Origin: Chryseobacterium gleum
GTDB lineage: Bacteria > Bacteroidota > Bacteroidia > Flavobacteriales_D > Sanyastnellaceae
Direction of reading: 5' to 3'
NCBI GenBank assembly: GCA_945878835.1
Contig: CAMCUG010000013.1
Coordinates: forward strand, 1-17,292
Length of the DNA stretch: 17,292 nt
Part shown: one piece after another, positions 14,660 to 17,292 of the stretch
How positions within the stretch are numbered: the stretch's first letter is position 1
Layout: each line of letters starts with the position of its first letter
Translations under genes and position numbers: made by a program
Notes under the pieces: model-generated
What the model was told of the DNA's origin: nothing
The model's input: only the letters and a program-made list of their open reading frames with translations
The model's database searches: none

Positions 14660-15727
14660 ATGATAGCAACACAAAAACCGATTGAGGTTCGTAAAGTATC
14701 CGAAAGCCGCATTCACCAAGTCGATTGGGAGAATTTGGGTTTCGGACATGTTTTTTCGGATCACATGTTAGCCATGGAATACCACAACGGAGAATGGGGT
14801 GCGCCTGTTATTCAACCGTATGGACCTCTGCATTTTTCTCCCGCTATTAGCTCTTTACACTACGGCCAAGCCATCTTCGAAGGCATGAAGGCTTTTCGTA
14901 ATACCGATAATGAAGTCTTTATTTTCCGTCCGGAAGAAAATGCGAAACGCATGAACCACAGCGCTGAGCGCTTGTGCATGCCTACCTTACCAGAAGATGT
15001 TTTTGTAAACTGTGTTGAACAACTTATTTCATTAGACCGCGATTGGGTGCCTACCCTGGACGGAGAGGCGCTATATATCCGTCCACATATGTTCGCCATT
15101 GACGAATACGTTGGAGTTAAGCCAAGCGAAAGCTATATGTTTGTGGTATTCACTAGCCCGGTTGGAAGTTATTACACTTCCGAATTGAGGGTGAAAATTG
15201 AACACCATTACTCACGCGCCTCACACGGCGGCACCGGCTCTGCGAAAGCGGCTGGAAATTATGCAGCAGCTCTTCTTCCAACGAAAAAGGCACAAGCTGA
15301 AGGCTACCATCAATTGTTGTGGACCGACGCTGAAAGTCATGAATATTTGGAAGAAAGTGGCACCATGAACGTTATGTTTCGCAAGGGAAACACCATTATG
15401 ACTCCTCAACTTTCAGATTCTATTTTAAATGGAATTACACGCGACTCTATTCTTCAAGTCGCTCGAGACTGGGGATATGAGGTGGCTGAAAAGCGAATAG
15501 CTGTTGCCGAACTCATTGAAGGCCTTCGCAGCGGCGAAATCAACGAGGCCTTTGGGGCAGGAACTGCCGCTACCATTGCACCAATTCGCACGATTTGCTT
15601 AGACGGAGAAGATTTTAATTTGAATGAATATTCAACTTGGGAATTTGCTCCTAAAGTAGCTTTATACCTCGACCGTGTGAAACGCGGAAGAGAGAAGGAT
15701 ACCCACAATTGGAATCACGTGGTGTAG
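14660..15727 (+). CDS. ilvE: Branched-chain amino acid aminotransferase
   Basis: PLP-dependent fold-type IV transaminase of 355 residues that interconverts Leu, Ile and Val with their 2-oxo acids using 2-oxoglutarate/glutamate. The family pattern is complete: LHYGQAIFEGMKAFR (66-80), IFRPEENAKRM (88-98), YIRPHMFA (139-146), the PLP Lys196 in GTGSAKAAGNYAAAL, and EYLEESGTMNVMF (228-240), with SILNGITRDSIL and GTAATIAPI following. Its size and sequence fit the eukaryote-like/long bacterial BCAT group common in Bacteroidota. The TAG stop at 15725-15727 is immediately followed by the stop of the convergent gene, and the likely terminator is inside that gene. No other branched-chain biosynthesis genes are nearby. 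Confidence 0.96.
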   Translation: MIATQKPIEVRKVSESRIHQVDWENLGFGHVFSDHMLAMEYHNGEWGAPVIQPYGPLHFSPAISSLHYGQAIFEGMKAFRNTDNEVFIFRPEENAKRMNHSAERLCMPTLPEDVFVNCVEQLISLDRDWVPTLDGEALYIRPHMFAIDEYVGVKPSESYMFVVFTSPVGSYYTSELRVKIEHHYSRASHGGTGSAKAAGNYAAALLPTKKAQAEGYHQLLWTDAESHEYLEESGTMNVMFRKGNTIMTPQLSDSILNGITRDSILQVARDWGYEVAEKRIAVAELIEGLRSGEINEAFGAGTAATIAPIRTICLDGEDFNLNEYSTWEFAPKVALYLDRVKRGREKDTHNWNHVV

Positions 15728-17020
15728 TTACTCGGCATAGAGATACCAATTGTTTCGACTTTCAAAAGGACGGTAGAGGTAATACACTCTACCGTTTTTT
15801 ATTTGTGCGTTGCGAATGTGCCTCCAATACAGGTTTTTCCTCAGGACAAGAGTTCCGTCTTCCTTCAAAACATACAACATGGATTCGCCCGTTCGAAGTT
15901 GGGTGAAGCAAACGACTTCCTTCGTTTCAGGATCGTATTGCACATTGAGAATTTTCTCTTGAACGGGTAAGTTGGAAAGGTTTCTTTCTCCAAGCATATT
16001 CACTCGATTTATAAATTCACCCTCCGCGTTTACATTCAAAACTTGCCCTTGCGAAATGTTGAAAATAGACCAACTGCTTTCCATTTGAACAATCTTCGCC
16101 ACAGGGTCTCTATAAAACAAACTTTCTTTGAACCGCGTCATCTGTCCGGCTACAATTTCTTTCGGCACTCCATAATCTAACTCGTACTGATAAGCAATGC
16201 GCTTCGCTCTGCCGTCCATGTACTTATATTCCGACTTGAAGAGTTCCATAGTTAATGAGTCTGCAACATGATCCAACTCAATAGGATCTGTGCTGTCTTT
16301 CTTCAACAAGTAATAACTGAACTCTGGATATTCTTCGGTGAAGGTGTGAAAGACAATGTTCGAGTTTAGAAATCCGCAAATGGGCTCGAACTCTTGTCTG
16401 AATGATTGATAGCTCAATTTATCTAAATGCAAGAACGGTTCAGATTGAAGTTGGAAAACTGAATTCTCAGTCAACACAAAACATGCACCGGTAGGCGCTA
16501 AATGAAACCGTTCAGCAGGTTCGTTAATGTGAAACGAGCTAATTATTTTCCCGAAAGAATCGACTTGAGCAATCCAAGCGTCCTCCCATAAGTCGCGTTT
16601 TTCGCTTGCAGGCTTAAACAATTTTTCATGTTCATAGAGCAGCATGGTGAGCATACCATTCCACCAAACAAAATCACCCACGGAATATTTCACACTTCCA
16701 AAAATGCTATCGGGTTTATCTGTAATGCTAAGCACGGGCATCTGATAAATCTGCTCGGTCAATTCAATGACCCTTCCAATTTTTGTAGTGGTGTAATCGT
16801 AGTAACCAATGGATTGAACCACGTATCCGTTGCTGGAATTAGGAATGACGAATTCTCCCTTTTCATCTGTGACAGCGAATTGCTTTCCGTTGCTCCACTT
16901 CACTACGGCTCCGCTAATGGGTTTCCTGGTGTTGAATGAAATGACTTTTCCTCGCTGCTGTGAAAAGCCTGCAAGGCAAATCAAAACTGCAGCTATTAGG
17001 AACGGAAACCTCATATTCAT
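15728..17020 (-). CDS. Secreted protein with N-terminal carboxypeptidase-regulatory-like domain, function unknown
   Basis: A 430-residue exported protein. The signal peptide is MNMRFPFLIAAVLICLAGFSQ, with Met1 (17020) or Met3 (17014) as start; Met3 gives the more usual signal peptide. Residues about 22-92 are a CarboxypepD_reg-like/beta-sandwich domain (GKVISFNTRKPISGAVVKW, FAVTDEKGEFVIP, VVQSIGYYDYTT), as found at the front of many Bacteroidota outer-membrane proteins. The remaining 330 residues show recurring short strands (SSFHINEPAERFHLAPTGACFVL, ESSWSIFNISQGQVLNVNAEGEFI, YDPETKEVVCFTQL, MLYVLKEDGTLVLRKNLYW) that could be blades of a beta-propeller, but I cannot name the family. No T9SS domain or TonB barrel follows. 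It may be co-transcribed with the M1 peptidase gene, 62 bases upstream. Confidence 0.8.
   Translation of the reverse strand: MNMRFPFLIAAVLICLAGFSQQRGKVISFNTRKPISGAVVKWSNGKQFAVTDEKGEFVIPNSSNGYVVQSIGYYDYTTTKIGRVIELTEQIYQMPVLSITDKPDSIFGSVKYSVGDFVWWNGMLTMLLYEHEKLFKPASEKRDLWEDAWIAQVDSFGKIISSFHINEPAERFHLAPTGACFVLTENSVFQLQSEPFLHLDKLSYQSFRQEFEPICGFLNSNIVFHTFTEEYPEFSYYLLKKDSTDPIELDHVADSLTMELFKSEYKYMDGRAKRIAYQYELDYGVPKEIVAGQMTRFKESLFYRDPVAKIVQMESSWSIFNISQGQVLNVNAEGEFINRVNMLGERNLSNLPVQEKILNVQYDPETKEVVCFTQLRTGESMLYVLKEDGTLVLRKNLYWRHIRNAQIKNGRVYYLYRPFESRNNWYLYAE
15770..15801 (+). terminator. Intrinsic terminator of ilvE, inside the opposing coding region
   Basis: ACGGTAGAG (15770-15778), loop GTAATACA, CTCTACCGT (15787-15795), then T5 (15796-15800): 9-bp perfect stem plus U-tract, 42 bases after the ilvE stop. 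It overlaps codons for NGRVYYLYRP near the C-terminus of the convergent gene. In the opposite direction the stem is followed only by CC-TTTTG, so it should be a weaker stop for that gene. Confidence 0.75.
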
Positions 17021-17082
17021 AAGTGGAAATTTAAGTGGAAAGGAGCTGAATCTTCTTCCAATTAAAACTATAAATTTCTTTT

Positions 17083-17292
17083 CTATTTCGCGAAGTAATG
17101 CAACGTCTCGTCAACGGTGTTCTGCGTCACCGCGTGATAGTTTCCTCTGCAATGACCGTAAATGCTCAAAGCTGTCACATGATAACCGCTGTTCTCCATG
17201 GCTTCGAACAAAGGCGCGACGAATTTTCTTCTTCCTACTTTTTCTAAAAAAGTTGCAAGATCTGCAAACACCGCTTCGTTCTTTGCTTGAAT
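17083..17292 (-). CDS. M1-family metallopeptidase (aminopeptidase), C-terminal end only
   Basis: The frame is open to the window edge and ends with TAA at 17085-17083, giving about 69 C-terminal residues. The segment FLEKVGRRKFVAPLFEAMENSG and the closing NYHAVTQNTVDETLHYF match the C-terminal helical domain of leukotriene A4 hydrolase-like M1 aminopeptidases from Bacteroidota ('VGRRKFVxPLYxAL' and 'YHAVxxxTID'). The GxMEN/HExxH catalytic parts lie beyond the window, so activity cannot be judged. The insertion SIYGHCRG before NYHAV is usually 'IYxxARP' in relatives. Family assignment is moderately sure, from recall of the terminal pattern. Confidence 0.7.
   Translation of the reverse strand: MQAKNEAVFADLATFLEKVGRRKFVAPLFEAMENSGYHVTALSIYGHCRGNYHAVTQNTVDETLHYFAK

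Noticed and set aside
15454..15708. Minus-strand open frame inside ilvE
   Set aside because: Shadow of a conserved aminotransferase; Ser/Arg-rich translation typical of antisense frames.
1..17292. Mobile elements, CRISPR arrays, tRNA genes or defence systems
   Set aside because: No direct-repeat arrays, transposase or integrase motifs, cloverleaf sequences, or known defence domains were seen; the PIN-PhoH protein is a housekeeping family in this phylum.

Overview
The window reads as chromosomal DNA of a member of the Bacteroidota, most likely the Flavobacteriales. The evidence is two secreted proteins with type IX secretion (T9SS) C-terminal sorting domains, an S46 dipeptidyl-peptidase, a choice-of-anchor L protein, a SiaB-type kinase, a PIN-PhoH ATPase, the typical ferredoxin/LuxC-like acyl-CoA reductase pair, and repeated matches to the Bacteroidota -7 promoter box TAnnTTTG with almost no Shine-Dalgarno sequences. 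No tRNA, rRNA, CRISPR array, insertion sequence, integrase or phage gene was seen. Base composition looks even throughout, so this appears to be ordinary core/accessory chromosome rather than an island.

Layout. 1-754 (+) is the C-terminal part of an S46 peptidase, ending in a perfect bidirectional hairpin. 820-1170 (-) is a 2[4Fe-4S] ferredoxin, divergent from 1229-2284 (+), a LuxC-family acyl-CoA reductase. 2337-3473 (+) is a putative DUF4249-like lipoprotein that converges, through a second hairpin, on 3535-4584 (-), a T9SS cargo protein. 4723-4998 (+) is a small winged-helix-like protein whose stop codon overlaps that of the convergent PIN-PhoH gene at 4995-6332 (-). 6407-9145 (-) is a tight pair: a choice-of-anchor L/T9SS protein followed three bases later by a GT87-type membrane mannosyltransferase-like protein. 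9222-12414 (-) is an apparent operon: SiaB-like kinase, then (TAATG overlap) a secreted HEAT-repeat/cyclophilin prolyl isomerase, then a lipoprotein MsrA. 12505-13809 (-) is a membrane-anchored metallophosphoesterase, divergent from 13915-14598 (+), an orphan NarL/LuxR-type response regulator. It is followed by 14660-15727 (+), the branched-chain aminotransferase IlvE. IlvE abuts, with zero spacing, the convergent gene 15728-17020 (-), a secreted protein with an N-terminal carboxypeptidase-regulatory-like domain. 17083-17292 (-) is the C-terminal end of an M1-family aminopeptidase running off the window.

How the genes fit together. Most products act in the envelope or outside it: periplasmic/extracellular peptidases (S46, M1), T9SS cargo, lipoproteins, and an envelope protein-repair pair (prolyl isomerase plus methionine sulfoxide reductase) placed under a SiaB-type regulatory kinase. 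The SiaB partner SiaC (DUF1987) is not in the window. I did not find a clearly new defence or mobile system. The most distinctive observations are the tightly coupled SiaB-cyclophilin-MsrA operon, the translational coupling of a T9SS cargo gene to a GT87 glycosyltransferase gene, the -7 boxes lying only 4 bases before start codons (suggesting leaderless mRNAs), and a terminator hairpin embedded in the coding region of an opposing gene.
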